Below, piece by piece: positions 44,294 to 53,432 of a stretch of DNA of 64,000 nt (position 1 is the stretch's first letter; each line of letters begins with the position of its first letter). The translations under genes and the position numbers were made by a program. Under the pieces are notes generated by a model. The model had not been told where the DNA came from, did not search any database, and saw nothing but the letters and a program-made list of their open reading frames with translations. The DNA is from Chitinophaga niabensis (lineage in GTDB: Bacteria > Bacteroidota > Bacteroidia > Chitinophagales > Chitinophagaceae): NCBI RefSeq assembly GCF_039545795.1, contig NZ_CP154260.1, forward strand, positions 687,001-751,000. The letters run 5' to 3'.

Positions 44294-45628
44294 TTATCCA
44301 TTCAATCCGCCTTTGCCGCGATATAACTTCACGGGCTTATCCAGCTTCAGTTCCAGCACGGTCATGTATGTATCCTGTACGGAAGATGGCACATCAATAT
44401 AGATCAATCCCGGCACCGGGCTCCAGGAAATTTTCCCCACGATCTTATGGCTGAGCTTAGTGCCATTGCCAACAACGGTGATATCCTGTATCTTATTATC
44501 CAATCCTTTCACCATGATCTGCCCGTTTACTTTACCCGGCAGGAAAAGATAGAGTGTGCTGGAATCTTTTGATAAAGTAGTAGGACCATAGAAGTGACCT
44601 TGTGGAATACCCCCTATGGTGTTAAAGATGGCTTTGTCGTGTTTCTTATTCCATTTCCCTAATTCCTTTAATACATGCACCTGCTCGGGAGGAATGGTGC
44701 CATCTGCTTTCGGCCCGATGTCCAGCAGCATATTGCCGCCATTACTGATGGCATCTGCAAAGATGGTGATCACTTCATAAGGCGTTTTCCAGTTGGTATC
44801 CTGTGGCTGGTATCCCCAGTTATTGTTAATGGTCATGCATAATTCCCACCAATGAAATTGCGGCCTTACCACCGGGAAGTTCTGTTCCGGTGTATCATAA
44901 TCGCCATATCCCTGGAGGCGGCCATTGATAATGGTTGCAGGATTATGTGTGGTGAGCATGTTGCGGACCTTTACGGATTCCCATTCTTCCGCACTGCGTT
45001 CCCAGTCTCCATCAAACCACCAGAGGTCAGGGTTGAACTGTGTCATCACCTCTGCCATCTGGCCCTGGTAGAACTTTTGAAACCGCTCCCAGCGTTTGGG
45101 ATCATCACTGATCTTATAACGGCTGCTGTCTTTCAGGAAACCCGGATAATCAGGTGAACTCCAGTCCAGCAGTGAGAAGTAAGCTCCTGCTTTGATATTG
45201 TTCTTGCGTAATGCGGCAAAGAAGGGTGTGAGCACATCTCTTTTGGCAGGTGTGCTTTTAGCTGTACTGAGTTTATTCAGTTTAGTATCCCATAAAGCAA
45301 CACCATCGTGGTGTTTGGTGGTGATCACAGCATAACGGGCACCGGATTCCTTCACCAGGTCTGCCCAGGCCTGCGGATCGTATTTGTCTGCCGTAAAGCC
45401 TTTCAGCTGTGCCATGTAATCAGGATAGGCGATCTTTTTGTTATAAAAGCTCCAGCTTTCATCAATCCCTTTCACTGAATAAATGCCCCAATGAATAAAA
45501 ATCCCCAGTTTGGCATCTGCAAACCATTGCATTTTGGGGCTGATCTCTTGGGGGTTAGTCTTTTGTTGTGCATGTGTTGGCTGCATGAAATGCAGTACCA
45601 TGGCTCCCGCCACTACTAATCTTTTCAT
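44294..45628 (-). CDS. Exported alpha-L-fucosidase, GH29
   Basis: A 444-residue retaining fucosidase. Signal peptide ends near QPTHAQ; the N-terminal catalytic domain shows WFADAKLGIFIHWGIYSVKG, YAVITTKHHDGVALWD, and the nucleophile Asp in LWWFDGDWERS. A small C-terminal beta domain follows. It removes alpha-linked fucose from glycans in the periplasm. Together with the GH20 gene immediately downstream it suits host or fungal/plant N-glycan or mucin-like substrates (inference). The gene is divergent from a nucleotidyltransferase-kinase pair. Confidence 0.95.
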   Translation of the reverse strand: MKRLVVAGAMVLHFMQPTHAQQKTNPQEISPKMQWFADAKLGIFIHWGIYSVKGIDESWSFYNKKIAYPDYMAQLKGFTADKYDPQAWADLVKESGARYAVITTKHHDGVALWDTKLNKLSTAKSTPAKRDVLTPFFAALRKNNIKAGAYFSLLDWSSPDYPGFLKDSSRYKISDDPKRWERFQKFYQGQMAEVMTQFNPDLWWFDGDWERSAEEWESVKVRNMLTTHNPATIINGRLQGYGDYDTPEQNFPVVRPQFHWWELCMTINNNWGYQPQDTNWKTPYEVITIFADAISNGGNMLLDIGPKADGTIPPEQVHVLKELGKWNKKHDKAIFNTIGGIPQGHFYGPTTLSKDSSTLYLFLPGKVNGQIMVKGLDNKIQDITVVGNGTKLSHKIVGKISWSPVPGLIYIDVPSSVQDTYMTVLELKLDKPVKLYRGKGGLNG

Positions 45629-45740
45629 CTGCGTTTAATTTGTAATAAAATAATGTTCACTGCAGGCGATAACGTCAGATCGCAACTATAACAAAAAAAT
45701 AAAGAGTTGGGGAAAAATTTAATCACTAAATTTAGCCCCC

Positions 45741-45775
45741 GATATTAATTCGTTCGAAATTTATAAACTAATATC
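45741..45775. promoter_or_regulatory. Inverted repeat in the divergent promoter region
   Basis: GATATTA and TAATATC arms are perfectly complementary, separated by 21 nt that include TTCGTTCGAA. It lies 5 bp before the nucleotidyltransferase start and about 110 bp from the fucosidase start; possible operator. Confidence 0.35.
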
Positions 45776-45780
45776 AACAA

Positions 45781-46680
45781 ATGCAACCGACATTATTGAT
45801 TCTCGCGGCAGGCATGGCCAGCCGTTACGGAAGTTTAAAACAGATCCAACAGTTTGGCCCCAGTGGAGAAACTATCATTGATTATTCTATCTACGACGCT
45901 ATCCGCGCGGGTTTTGGCAAGATCGTGTTTATTATACGCGACAACTTTGCAGAAGAGTTTAAAGAGATCTTTGAACCCAAACTGAAAGGCAGAGTAGAAA
46001 CTGCATATGTATTCCAGGACATGAATGCTTTCGTGAACGGACATACTGTTCCGGCAGACCGCACAAAACCCTGGGGTACCGCACATGCCGTACTTTGCGC
46101 GAAAGACGCTATCAACGAGCCTTTTGCCGTAATCAACGCAGACGACTTCTATGGCCGTGACGCCTTCGAAAAGATGGCTGAATTCCTGAAAGGAGAATGC
46201 GCAGCAGACAGGTACAGCGTAGTAGGTTACGAACTGGGTAAAACCATTAGTGAATACGGTTCTGTATCCCGCGGTGTTTGCGAAGCAAACGGCGATGGCA
46301 ACCTGGCTGGTATCACTGAAAGGACCAAGATCTACGTAGATAACGGTAAGATCGTATACGAAGAAGGGGATAAGAAAGTGGAACTGGGCCCTAAAACCCC
46401 TGTATCCATGAACTTCTGGGGCTTTGCACCATCCGTGTTCCCTGTAAGCGAAAAACTGTTCGATCAGTTCCTTGACCAGAAGATCACAGATCCTAAATCT
46501 GAATTCTTTATTCCTATTGTGGTAGATCAGTTCATTGCCAGCGGCACGGGTTCTGTTAAAGTGATCCCAACCAGCTCACAATGGTTTGGCGTTACTTACA
46601 AAGAAGATGCTCCCGGTGTTCAGGCAAGCCTGTCCGCATTAGTAAATAAAGGGGAATACCCGGATAATCTCTGGAAATAA
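45781..46680 (+). CDS. Sugar-1-phosphate nucleotidyltransferase family protein
   Basis: A 299-residue Rossmann-like nucleotidyltransferase. The signature LLILAAGMASRYGSLKQIQQ contains the variant G-x-x-x-R...K loop; PWGTAHAVLCAKDAI and VINADDFYG are the other substrate-binding segments. It should activate a sugar 1-phosphate with an NTP, or the reverse. Its stop overlaps by one base the start of the APH-fold kinase (TAATG), implying tight coupling: kinase makes the sugar phosphate, this enzyme the nucleotide sugar. By context, N-acetylhexosamines from GH20 action are the likely substrate (inference). Confidence 0.85.
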   Translation: MQPTLLILAAGMASRYGSLKQIQQFGPSGETIIDYSIYDAIRAGFGKIVFIIRDNFAEEFKEIFEPKLKGRVETAYVFQDMNAFVNGHTVPADRTKPWGTAHAVLCAKDAINEPFAVINADDFYGRDAFEKMAEFLKGECAADRYSVVGYELGKTISEYGSVSRGVCEANGDGNLAGITERTKIYVDNGKIVYEEGDKKVELGPKTPVSMNFWGFAPSVFPVSEKLFDQFLDQKITDPKSEFFIPIVVDQFIASGTGSVKVIPTSSQWFGVTYKEDAPGVQASLSALVNKGEYPDNLWK

Positions 46681-47741
46681 TGGTGAATGCTGAAATTGTC
46701 AGTGCATTTGGATTGAATGCGGCCGATTACGAAATAAAGAAATTTGGAAGCGGCCATATTAACAATACCTTCCTTTTAAGCGGACAACAGGATCAGAAGT
46801 ACATCCTTCAAAGGATCAATACCTATGTTTTTAAAGAACCGGGTATAATAGCCCGTAATCTCAGGCTGGCTGCTGATTTCCTGGCAGAACACCATCCGGA
46901 TTACCTGTTTATTACACCTATTCCCACGGTAACGGGGGAGGAGATGTTCTTTTTTAACGAGGAATATTGGCGGATGATCCCTTTCATTCCCAACTCAACC
47001 TCTGTAGATCAGGCAGATACGCCAAAACAAGCGTACGAAGCTGCCCGCGAGTTTGGGAAAATGGCCCGGCTCCTGCATGGTATAGACCTGCATGAGTTCA
47101 AAGCCTCCATTCCTAACTTCCACAATCTCACTTTGCGTTATTCCGCCTTCCAGGAGGCTATCCGCACAGCCAAAGAAGAACGGAAGAACTTTGCGGAAGA
47201 ACTGATAGAGCAATGCCTGCGCTATTCAGACATCGCCATTACCTTCGAATCCCTTAAAACGGATCCCGAATTCGGCGACCGCCTGATGCATCACGATACC
47301 AAGATCAACAACGTACTGCTCAATAAGGACACCTTTGAAGGCATCTGCGTGTGCGACCTGGATACCCTGATGCCCGGCAAGATCATCTCAGACCTGGGAG
47401 ATATGGTGCGTACCTACGTAAGCCCCGTTTCCGAAGAAGAACGTGATTTCAGCCAGATCAGCATCCGGGAGGACTATTACGAAGCATTGATGAAAGGATA
47501 TCTCTCTGAAGTGGGCAGCACCCTGTCCCGGACGGAAAAAGACCATCTTTTCTATGCCGGTAAGTTCATGATCTATATGCAGGGCATCCGCTTCCTTACA
47601 GACTACCTGAATGGCGATGTATATTATCCCATTAAATACCCGGAACACAATTATAACCGGGCTAAAAACCAGTTAGTACTGCTGGAGAAGCTGTTAGAGA
47701 AAGAAACGAAACTACAGGCAGTAATTGATAGCTGCCTGTAA
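46680..47741 (+). CDS. APH-fold small-molecule kinase (N-acetylhexosamine 1-kinase-like)
   Basis: A 353-residue kinase of the aminoglycoside phosphotransferase/NahK-like fold. Visible: glycine-containing nucleotide loop KFGSGHINNTFLL, catalytic loop LMHHDTKINNVLL (H-x-D-x-x-x-x-N) near residue 203, and metal-binding Asp in GICVCDLDTLMPG. Relatives phosphorylate GlcNAc/GalNAc at C1 (NahK type) or other metabolites. The gene overlaps the nucleotidyltransferase by one base, as expected for a salvage pair. A hairpin terminator follows 11 bp after the stop. Confidence 0.82.
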   Translation: MVNAEIVSAFGLNAADYEIKKFGSGHINNTFLLSGQQDQKYILQRINTYVFKEPGIIARNLRLAADFLAEHHPDYLFITPIPTVTGEEMFFFNEEYWRMIPFIPNSTSVDQADTPKQAYEAAREFGKMARLLHGIDLHEFKASIPNFHNLTLRYSAFQEAIRTAKEERKNFAEELIEQCLRYSDIAITFESLKTDPEFGDRLMHHDTKINNVLLNKDTFEGICVCDLDTLMPGKIISDLGDMVRTYVSPVSEEERDFSQISIREDYYEALMKGYLSEVGSTLSRTEKDHLFYAGKFMIYMQGIRFLTDYLNGDVYYPIKYPEHNYNRAKNQLVLLEKLLEKETKLQAVIDSCL

Positions 47742-47752
47742 CAAAATAATAA

Positions 47753-47781
47753 GGGCTGCCTCCAAAAGGCGGCCCTTTTTT
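47753..47781 (+). terminator. Terminator after the kinase gene
   Basis: Stem GGGCTGCC / GGCGGCCC (one mismatch) with a TCCAAAA loop and a TTTTTT tail. Confidence 0.85.
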
Positions 47782-48025
47782 ATGCTTATCCTTGCTTCAT
47801 CCTTGCTTCAAAGTAGCTTAAACCCGCTCCGGGAGGCAACATGAAGCAAGGATGAAGCAAGGATGAAGCTACCATGGCCCATCTCCGGAAATTAATCCGG
47901 GGCTTTTGACAGGAACCACAGGAACTCAGATATTCTTAGATTTTATTCAATCTGGGGAGTCATTATTTCGATATTTTTAAAAATCGCCCCTGTGTTTAAT
48001 ATTTGACAAAATATTGGCCCTTGTA
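47782..48025. other. Intergenic stretch with a large inverted repeat
   Basis: Between the kinase terminator and the ilv promoter. Perfect 21-bp arms lie at 47790-47810 and 47842-47862, each containing two CTTGCTTC modules 11 bp apart (right arm in reverse). The remaining sequence to 48025 shows nothing recognisable. Confidence 0.75.
47790..47862. repeat. 21-bp perfect inverted repeat with internal 11-bp direct repeats
   Basis: The left arm begins CCTTGCTTCATCC and the right arm is its exact reverse complement; the spacer is 31 nt with a GC-rich CCGCTCCGGGAGG centre. Within each arm an 11-bp unit (CTTGCTTCATC) is repeated. A further GTAGCTT / AAGCTAC pair lies at 47813-47819 and 47866-47872. 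Confidence 0.9.
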
Positions 48026-48056
48026 TTGTTTTTTATTCCAATCACCAATACATTTG
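48026..48056 (+). promoter_or_regulatory. Promoter of the ilv leader and ilvE
   Basis: TTG (48026-48028), a 20-nt spacer and TACATTTG (48049-48056): an exact match to the Bacteroidota -33/-7 consensus. Transcription should start near 48062, about 25 nt ahead of the leader peptide. Confidence 0.8.
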
Positions 48057-48087
48057 TACTGATCAACAAAAAATTGATTAGACCTCC

Positions 48088-48201
48088 ATGTGGTTAAATA
48101 AAAACAATAACAAGATCGGTAACATAATACCTCAGTTGAACTGGGCTATTACGCTAGTCGTGATCGTCGTTGTCATTATCAGCCACCAAACCGGAGGATA
48201 G
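48088..48201 (+). CDS. Branched-chain amino-acid leader peptide (37 aa)
   Basis: ATG TGG TTA ... TAG encodes 37 residues. Codons 23-31 read Leu-Val-Val-Ile-Val-Val-Val-Ile-Ile; in all, Ile, Val and Leu make up 16 of 37 residues, with Ile codons also at 10, 13, 14 and 21. The peptide ends His-Gln-Thr-Gly-Gly, and the two Gly codons form the GGAGGA strand of the antiterminator. It is not expected to have a function as a protein; its translation measures charged tRNA-Ile/Val/Leu supply for the downstream ilv genes. The position between a consensus promoter and a terminator directly ahead of ilvE supports this. Confidence 0.85.
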   Translation: MWLNKNNNKIGNIIPQLNWAITLVVIVVVIISHQTGG

Positions 48202-48263
48202 ATTAGCGTGTATTAAACTAACTGAAAATAGAACGCCTTCCTCCACACAGGAAGGCTTTTTTT
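48193..48263 (+). promoter_or_regulatory. Transcription attenuator of ilvE (antiterminator / terminator switch)
   Basis: Terminator: GCCTTCCT (48235-48242), loop CCACAC, AGGAAGGC (48249-48256), then seven T residues ending immediately before 48264. Alternative pairing: GGAGGA (48193-48198, the last sense codons of the leader) with TCCTCC (48239-48244), which uses the terminator's left arm. A ribosome finishing the leader covers GGAGGA and allows termination; a ribosome stalled in the Val/Ile run leaves it free to form the antiterminator. Confidence 0.8.
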
Positions 48264-48284
48264 ATGTGTGCAAATTCCAATAAT

Positions 48285-49187
48285 ATGTATAGCTATTACA
48301 ACGAAAACACGATTCTCTACTTTGACGGGGCTTATACCAAAGCCGCCGAAGCCAAAATCGACCTCTATGGTCAATCGCTCCACTATGGATACGCAGTGTT
48401 TGAAGGCATCCGTGCTTACAAAACAGAAAGCGGTGAGGTGAAGATCTTTAAAGCCAAGGAACACTTCGACAGGTTCAAGCGTTCCTGCGAACTGATCCAC
48501 ATCCCCTACAAATACAACAACGATGAATTGATCGCTGCTTGCTATAAGGTATTGGAATTGAATAATATGCAAGAGGCGTACATCCGTCCGCTGGTATTCT
48601 GCCCTCCTAATATGACCCTCAAAGCTGCATCGGAAACACATCTGCTGATCTGTGCATGGGAATGGGGTGCTTACCTGGGTGAGAAGCTGCTGCGTGTAAT
48701 GGTTTCTTCTTATCAGCGTCCTAATCCGAAAGCCTTTAAGATAGAATCCAAAGCGGCGGGTATGTATATAAACTCCATACTTGCTTCGCAGGAAGCTAAG
48801 GAAAAAGGATATGAAGAAGCGCTGCTGCTGGATATCGACGGTTTTGTCGCTGAAGGCCCCGGCGCTAATCTTTTTTATGAAAAAGATGGTAAGATCTATA
48901 CCCCGCAAAAAGGCAACATCCTCCCTGGTATTACCCGCGCTACGGTGATTGAGATCTGCGGAGAGCTGGGTATTCCAGTGATTGAGAAACAAATTACCGT
49001 GGAAGAGCTCAAGCAGGCAGAGGCAGTCTTCTATTGCGGTACTGCTGCTGAGGTGATCGGATGGGATTCACTGGACGGTCAGGGCTTCAGCAAACCATGG
49101 GCAGAATCTTTGGGTAAGGTCATTCAACAGGCCTACAAAGCAAAAGTCCTCGAAAAAGAATTCAAACGCGAAGCTATTCCAGCTTAG
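48285..49187 (+). CDS. ilvE: Branched-chain amino-acid aminotransferase
   Basis: A 300-residue fold-type IV PLP aminotransferase making Val, Ile and Leu from their 2-oxo acids. The PLP Lys is in FKIESKAAGMYINSILAS; EGPGANLFYEKDGKIYTP and LPGITRATVIEICGELGI are standard. ATG 48285 (MYSYYNENTILYFDGAY) was chosen because the earlier ATG 48264 is fused to the attenuator's T tract; both remain possible. First gene of the ilv cluster and directly under leader-peptide control. A strong terminator separates it from ilvD. Confidence 0.94.
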   Translation: MYSYYNENTILYFDGAYTKAAEAKIDLYGQSLHYGYAVFEGIRAYKTESGEVKIFKAKEHFDRFKRSCELIHIPYKYNNDELIAACYKVLELNNMQEAYIRPLVFCPPNMTLKAASETHLLICAWEWGAYLGEKLLRVMVSSYQRPNPKAFKIESKAAGMYINSILASQEAKEKGYEEALLLDIDGFVAEGPGANLFYEKDGKIYTPQKGNILPGITRATVIEICGELGIPVIEKQITVEELKQAEAVFYCGTAAEVIGWDSLDGQGFSKPWAESLGKVIQQAYKAKVLEKEFKREAIPA

Positions 49188-49199
49188 TGTACCGATAGC

Positions 49200-49244
49200 A
49201 GGGTGGTGGGCCAGGCTATCTGCGGGGCCGCCACCCTCTTTTTT
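49200..49244 (+). terminator. Strong terminator between ilvE and ilvD
   Basis: Stem AGGGTGG / CCACCCT extended inward by a G-T pair and two G-C pairs, then C and six T residues. It would make ilvE largely monocistronic unless read through. Confidence 0.85.
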
Positions 49245-49314
49245 ACCTTTGAATGGCGTAACCGCTAAACCCCCTAACCCACTACCATAGCGAATTTTGG
49301 CCTTTGAGGCCTCC

Positions 49315-49349
49315 TTTTGAAGACCGGGAACCGGCAAATTATAGGTTTG
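49315..49349 (+). promoter_or_regulatory. Candidate internal promoter ahead of ilvD
   Basis: TTTTG, a 22-nt spacer (slightly long) and TAGGTTTG, a perfect TAnnTTTG, 65 bp before ilvD. Another TACCTTTG overlaps the terminator tail at 49244-49251 but lacks an upstream element. Confidence 0.4.
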
Positions 49350-49414
49350 GAACATGAGGCGCTCCCGGGATACTTTTACCAATATTTCGAAATTAGGCTA
49401 ACTGACTTAATCAT

Positions 49415-51094
49415 ATGGAGTTAAATAGATACAGCAAAACGATTACACAGGATCCAACACAGCCGGCGGCACAAGCTATGTTGTACGGAATTGGATTAAC
49501 AGAAGACGATCTGAAAAAAGCACAGGTAGGGGTAGTGAGCATGGGTTATGATGGTAACACCTGCAATATGCACCTGAACGACCTGGCGAAAGAAGTGAAA
49601 AGAGGCGTCTGGGCAAATGACCTGGTAGGCCTTATCTTCAATACCATCGGCGTAAGTGACGGTATCAGCAATGGTACGGATGGTATGCGTTATTCCCTGG
49701 TTAGTCGTGATCTGATTGCTGACTCCATTGAAACAGTTTGCGGTGCACAGTATTATGATGCCCTGATCACTGTTCCGGGCTGTGATAAAAACATGCCGGG
49801 CTCCCTGATGGCTATGGGCCGTTTGAACCGCCCCGCTATTATGGTATACGGTGGAACCATTGCTCCGGGTAAATACAAGGGGCAGGACCTCAATATCATC
49901 TCTGCATTTGAAGCCCTGGGCCAAAAAATAGCAGGCAACCTGGATGAGGGCGACTTCAAACAGATTGTACAGCATTCCTGCCCGGGTGCAGGTGCATGTG
50001 GTGGTATGTATACTGCCAATACCATGAGCTCTGCAATTGAGGCGCTGGGAATGAGCTTACCTTACAGTTCATCTAACCCTGCACTCAGCAAAGAAAAACA
50101 GGAAGAATGTTTTGAAGCAGGCCAGTACATCCGCCTGCTGCTCGAAAAAGATATTAAGCCAAGGGATATCATGACGCGTGAAGCATTTGAAAATGCCATC
50201 ACCCTGATCATGGCACTTGGCGGCAGCACCAATGCTGTATTGCATTTTATCGCTATCGCAAAATCTGTGGATATCAATATCACTGCAGACGATTTTCAGC
50301 GTATCAGCGATAAAACGCCACTGCTGGCTGATCTGAAGCCAAGTGGTAAATACCTCATGGAAGATCTGCACAACATTGGCGGTGTTCCCTTAGTCATGAA
50401 ATACCTCCTGAAAAAAGGTATGCTGCATGGTAATTGTTTAACCGTAACCGGTAAAACAATTGCAGAGAACCTCGAAAATGTTCCTGACATCGACTTTACA
50501 ACACAGAATATTATAGTTCCGCTGGAACAACCATTGAAAGAAACCGGTCACATCCAGATCCTTTACGGAAACCTGGCTGAAAAAGGTTCCGTAGCCAAGA
50601 TCACCGGTAAAGAAGGTGAGCGTTTTGTTGGCCCTGCCCGTGTTTTTGACGGCGAATTTGAATTGATCGCAGGTATAAGTTCCGGTAAAGTAAAATCAGG
50701 TGATGTGGTAGTGATCCGTTATGTGGGTCCTAAAGGCGGACCGGGCATGCCGGAAATGCTGAAACCTACTTCCGCCATCATGGGTGCCGGTTTAGGAAAG
50801 AACGTAGCCCTCATTACAGATGGCAGGTTCTCCGGTGGCACGCATGGTTTCGTCGTCGGACACATTGTGCCGGAGGCTTACGAAGGCGGTACCATTGCCC
50901 TGGTGAAAGATGATGATATTATTGAACTGGATGCAGTCAACAACATTATCAAAGTTAACCTTACTCCTGAAGAGTTGGCAACCCGCAAAGCCGCATGGAA
51001 ACAACCGGCATTGAAGGCAACGAAAGGAATATTATTCAAGTACGCTAAACATGTTAAAAATGCAACAGAAGGATGTGTTACCGATGAAGACTAA
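49415..51094 (+). CDS. ilvD: Dihydroxy-acid dehydratase
   Basis: A 559-residue Fe-S enzyme that dehydrates 2,3-dihydroxy-isovalerate and -methylvalerate to the 2-oxo acids. Cluster and substrate motifs: [54 protein letters not shown], and near the C-terminus [19 protein letters not shown]. Length is normal. First of the tight ilvD-B-N-C group; its stop overlaps the ilvB start by 11 bp. Confidence 0.97.
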   Translation: MELNRYSKTITQDPTQPAAQAMLYGIGLTEDDLKKAQVGVVSMGYDGNTCNMHLNDLAKEVKRGVWANDLVGLIFNTIGVSDGISNGTDGMRYSLVSRDLIADSIETVCGAQYYDALITVPGCDKNMPGSLMAMGRLNRPAIMVYGGTIAPGKYKGQDLNIISAFEALGQKIAGNLDEGDFKQIVQHSCPGAGACGGMYTANTMSSAIEALGMSLPYSSSNPALSKEKQEECFEAGQYIRLLLEKDIKPRDIMTREAFENAITLIMALGGSTNAVLHFIAIAKSVDINITADDFQRISDKTPLLADLKPSGKYLMEDLHNIGGVPLVMKYLLKKGMLHGNCLTVTGKTIAENLENVPDIDFTTQNIIVPLEQPLKETGHIQILYGNLAEKGSVAKITGKEGERFVGPARVFDGEFELIAGISSGKVKSGDVVVIRYVGPKGGPGMPEMLKPTSAIMGAGLGKNVALITDGRFSGGTHGFVVGHIVPEAYEGGTIALVKDDDIIELDAVNNIIKVNLTPEELATRKAAWKQPALKATKGILFKYAKHVKNATEGCVTDED

Positions 51095-52808
51095 TGAGTC
51101 TGACAAGCGGGCCGCCGCTGCCAACATAATTACGGGGGCCGAAGCTGTGATCAGGTCACTGATCGCAGAAGGTGTTAAAACCATTTTCGGTTATCCCGGT
51201 GGCGCTATCATGCCCATTTACGATGCCCTGTATGATTTCCAGGATAAAGTCCATCATATACTCGTTCGTCATGAACAAGGCGCTACACATGCCGCTCAGG
51301 GTTTTGCCCGTGCAAACGGAGAAGTAGGTGTGGTATTTGCCACCTCTGGTCCCGGTGCCACCAACCTGGTGACCGGCCTCGCTGATGCCTATATGGATTC
51401 AACTCCCATGGTATGCATCACTGGCCAGGTAGCAGCAGCATTGCTCGGTACAGATGCTTTCCAGGAAACAGATGTGATTGGTATCACCACGCCCATCACC
51501 AAATGGAACATCCAGGTGACCAGGCCGGAAGATATTCCCGGTGCTATTGCCAAAGCATTCTATATTGCCAGGAGCGGCCGCCCAGGCCCTGTACTGGTAG
51601 ATATCACCAAAAATGCACAGGTAAACAAACTGGACTTTCAATACAAAGCCTGCGAATATATCCGTAGCTACCGCCCGGTTCCCGAACTGAAGATAGAAGA
51701 TGTAAAAGCGGCTGCTGAGCTGATCAACAGTGCTAAAAAACCTTATATCCTTTGCGGTCATGGGGTATTGCTCTCCAGCGCAGAAAAGTTACTGATCGAA
51801 CTGGCAGAAAAAGCACAGATCCCTGTAGCTTCCACACTGCTGGGCCTTTCCGCTGTGCCGGTAGATCATCCTTGTTATGTTGGTTTCCTGGGTATGCATG
51901 GTAACTATGCACCCAATATCAACACCAATGAATGTGATGTACTGATCGCAATAGGTATGCGTTTCGATGATCGTATCACAGGAGATGTAAATACCTATGC
52001 ACGCCAGGCAAAAGTATTACACATAGAAATTGATAAAGCAGAGATCAACAAGATCATCAAAGCGGACGTAGCCGTGCATGCAGATGCCAAACAGGCGCTG
52101 GAAGCATTGCTGCCGCTGATCAAACCTGCTGAACATAAAGAGTGGATGCAATCTTTCAAAGACCTGGATAAACAGGAATACGAAAAAGTGCAGCAGAGAG
52201 AACTGCATCCAACAGAAGGTATGCTGAAGATGGCAGAAGTGATCCGCATCATTTCCGAACAAACAAACGGAAAAGCTATCCTCGTAACAGACGTAGGGCA
52301 GCACCAGATGATCGCTTCCCGTTATTACCGCTTTAAAGATCCCAATACCAATATCACCAGCGGTGGTATGGGTACTATGGGTTTCTCGCTGCCTGCAGCC
52401 ATGGGCGCCAAGGTAGGTGCTCCTGAAAAAGAAGTGGTAGCCATCATCGGAGACGGTTGCTTCCAGATGACCTTACAGGAACTGGGTACTATTTATCAAT
52501 CACAGATAGGCGTGAAGATCGTGATCCTGAACAATAATTTCCTGGGCATGGTACGCCAGTGGCAGCAGTTGTTCTTCGACAGGAGATACTCCTCTACAGA
52601 AATGACGAACCCGGATTTCGTACAGATCGCCAAAGGATTTTTCATTCCGGGCCGCAAGGTCAGCGAACGCACGGAGATTGAAGCAGCAGTAAAAGAAATG
52701 CTGGACACGCCGGGGGCTTACCTCCTGGAATGTGTGGTGGAGCAGGAAGACAATGTATTCCCAATGGTTCCAGCAGGGGCACCAATTTCAGCCATCCGTC
52801 TCGAGTAG
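51084..52808 (+). CDS. ilvB: Acetolactate synthase, large (catalytic) subunit
   Basis: A 574-residue TPP enzyme forming acetolactate or acetohydroxybutyrate. Motifs: [37 protein letters not shown] (catalytic Glu), and the TPP-Mg motif [14 protein letters not shown] ending [15 protein letters not shown] 51084 gives an N-terminus that joins the conserved [14 protein letters not shown] after 15 residues; in-frame ATGs at 51051 and 51060 inside ilvD are alternatives. It works with the small subunit encoded 35 bp downstream. Confidence 0.96.
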   Translation: MKTNESDKRAAAANIITGAEAVIRSLIAEGVKTIFGYPGGAIMPIYDALYDFQDKVHHILVRHEQGATHAAQGFARANGEVGVVFATSGPGATNLVTGLADAYMDSTPMVCITGQVAAALLGTDAFQETDVIGITTPITKWNIQVTRPEDIPGAIAKAFYIARSGRPGPVLVDITKNAQVNKLDFQYKACEYIRSYRPVPELKIEDVKAAAELINSAKKPYILCGHGVLLSSAEKLLIELAEKAQIPVASTLLGLSAVPVDHPCYVGFLGMHGNYAPNINTNECDVLIAIGMRFDDRITGDVNTYARQAKVLHIEIDKAEINKIIKADVAVHADAKQALEALLPLIKPAEHKEWMQSFKDLDKQEYEKVQQRELHPTEGMLKMAEVIRIISEQTNGKAILVTDVGQHQMIASRYYRFKDPNTNITSGGMGTMGFSLPAAMGAKVGAPEKEVVAIIGDGCFQMTLQELGTIYQSQIGVKIVILNNNFLGMVRQWQQLFFDRRYSSTEMTNPDFVQIAKGFFIPGRKVSERTEIEAAVKEMLDTPGAYLLECVVEQEDNVFPMVPAGAPISAIRLE

Positions 52809-52843
52809 TAGCGTAGTATTTCACATTTTAGAAAAGACACAAC

Positions 52844-53386
52844 ATGCAAAAAGAATATACCATAACGGTGTACACGGAAGACAGGATTGGGATCACCAAT
52901 CGTATCTCCGTGATCTTCACCCGCCGGGGCATCAATATCACCAGTTTAAATACTGCGGAAACAGAGATCCCGGGCGTTTATAAATTCATCATCACCGTAC
53001 TTTCCAACAGGGAACTGCTGGATAAAGTAGTGGGGCAGATAGAAAGGCTCATCGAAATACATCGTGCATTCGTGCATGAGGAAGATGAAGTGGTGTACCA
53101 GGAGCTGGCATTGTACAAGATCTCTACCAAAGCCCTGCACAGCGGGGATATTGAAAAGATCATCCGGGATAACAATGCACGCATCCTTACCATTACGCCG
53201 GACTATTTCGTTTTAGAAAAAACAGGCCACCAGCAGGAGCTGACTGCAATGCTGCAAAAGCTGGAACCATATGGTCTCATAGAATATTCCAAAAGCGGTC
53301 GCGTAGCGATTGTGAAATGGAGCCGTCGTTTCCACGAACATCTGAAGGACTTGTCACTGATTGAAACAGACAACCTGAAAGACTAA
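52844..53386 (+). CDS. ilvN: Acetolactate synthase, small (regulatory) subunit
   Basis: A 180-residue regulatory subunit. The N-terminal ACT domain (about 3-75: YTITVYTEDRIGITNRISVI, FTRRGINITSLNTAETEIPG) binds valine for feedback inhibition; the C-terminal half (about 85-165) is the ALS small-subunit C domain, with IIRDNNARILTITPDYFVLE. It follows ilvB after 35 bp and precedes ilvC by 46 bp. Confidence 0.93.
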   Translation: MQKEYTITVYTEDRIGITNRISVIFTRRGINITSLNTAETEIPGVYKFIITVLSNRELLDKVVGQIERLIEIHRAFVHEEDEVVYQELALYKISTKALHSGDIEKIIRDNNARILTITPDYFVLEKTGHQQELTAMLQKLEPYGLIEYSKSGRVAIVKWSRRFHEHLKDLSLIETDNLKD

Positions 53387-53432
53387 CCTAACCGACGCAA
53401 TTTTTAACTCTTTAAAAAAACACAATCACAAC

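Noticed and set aside
48213..48992. Long minus-strand open frame (259 codons) opposite ilvE
   Set aside because: It lies antisense to an unmistakable aminotransferase and shows no recognisable domain; its openness follows from ilvE codon usage.
49354..49401. 15-codon frame (MRRSRDTFTNISKLG) ahead of ilvD as a second leader peptide
   Set aside because: It contains only one Ile, one Leu and no Val run, and is not followed by a terminator, so it does not look like an attenuator.
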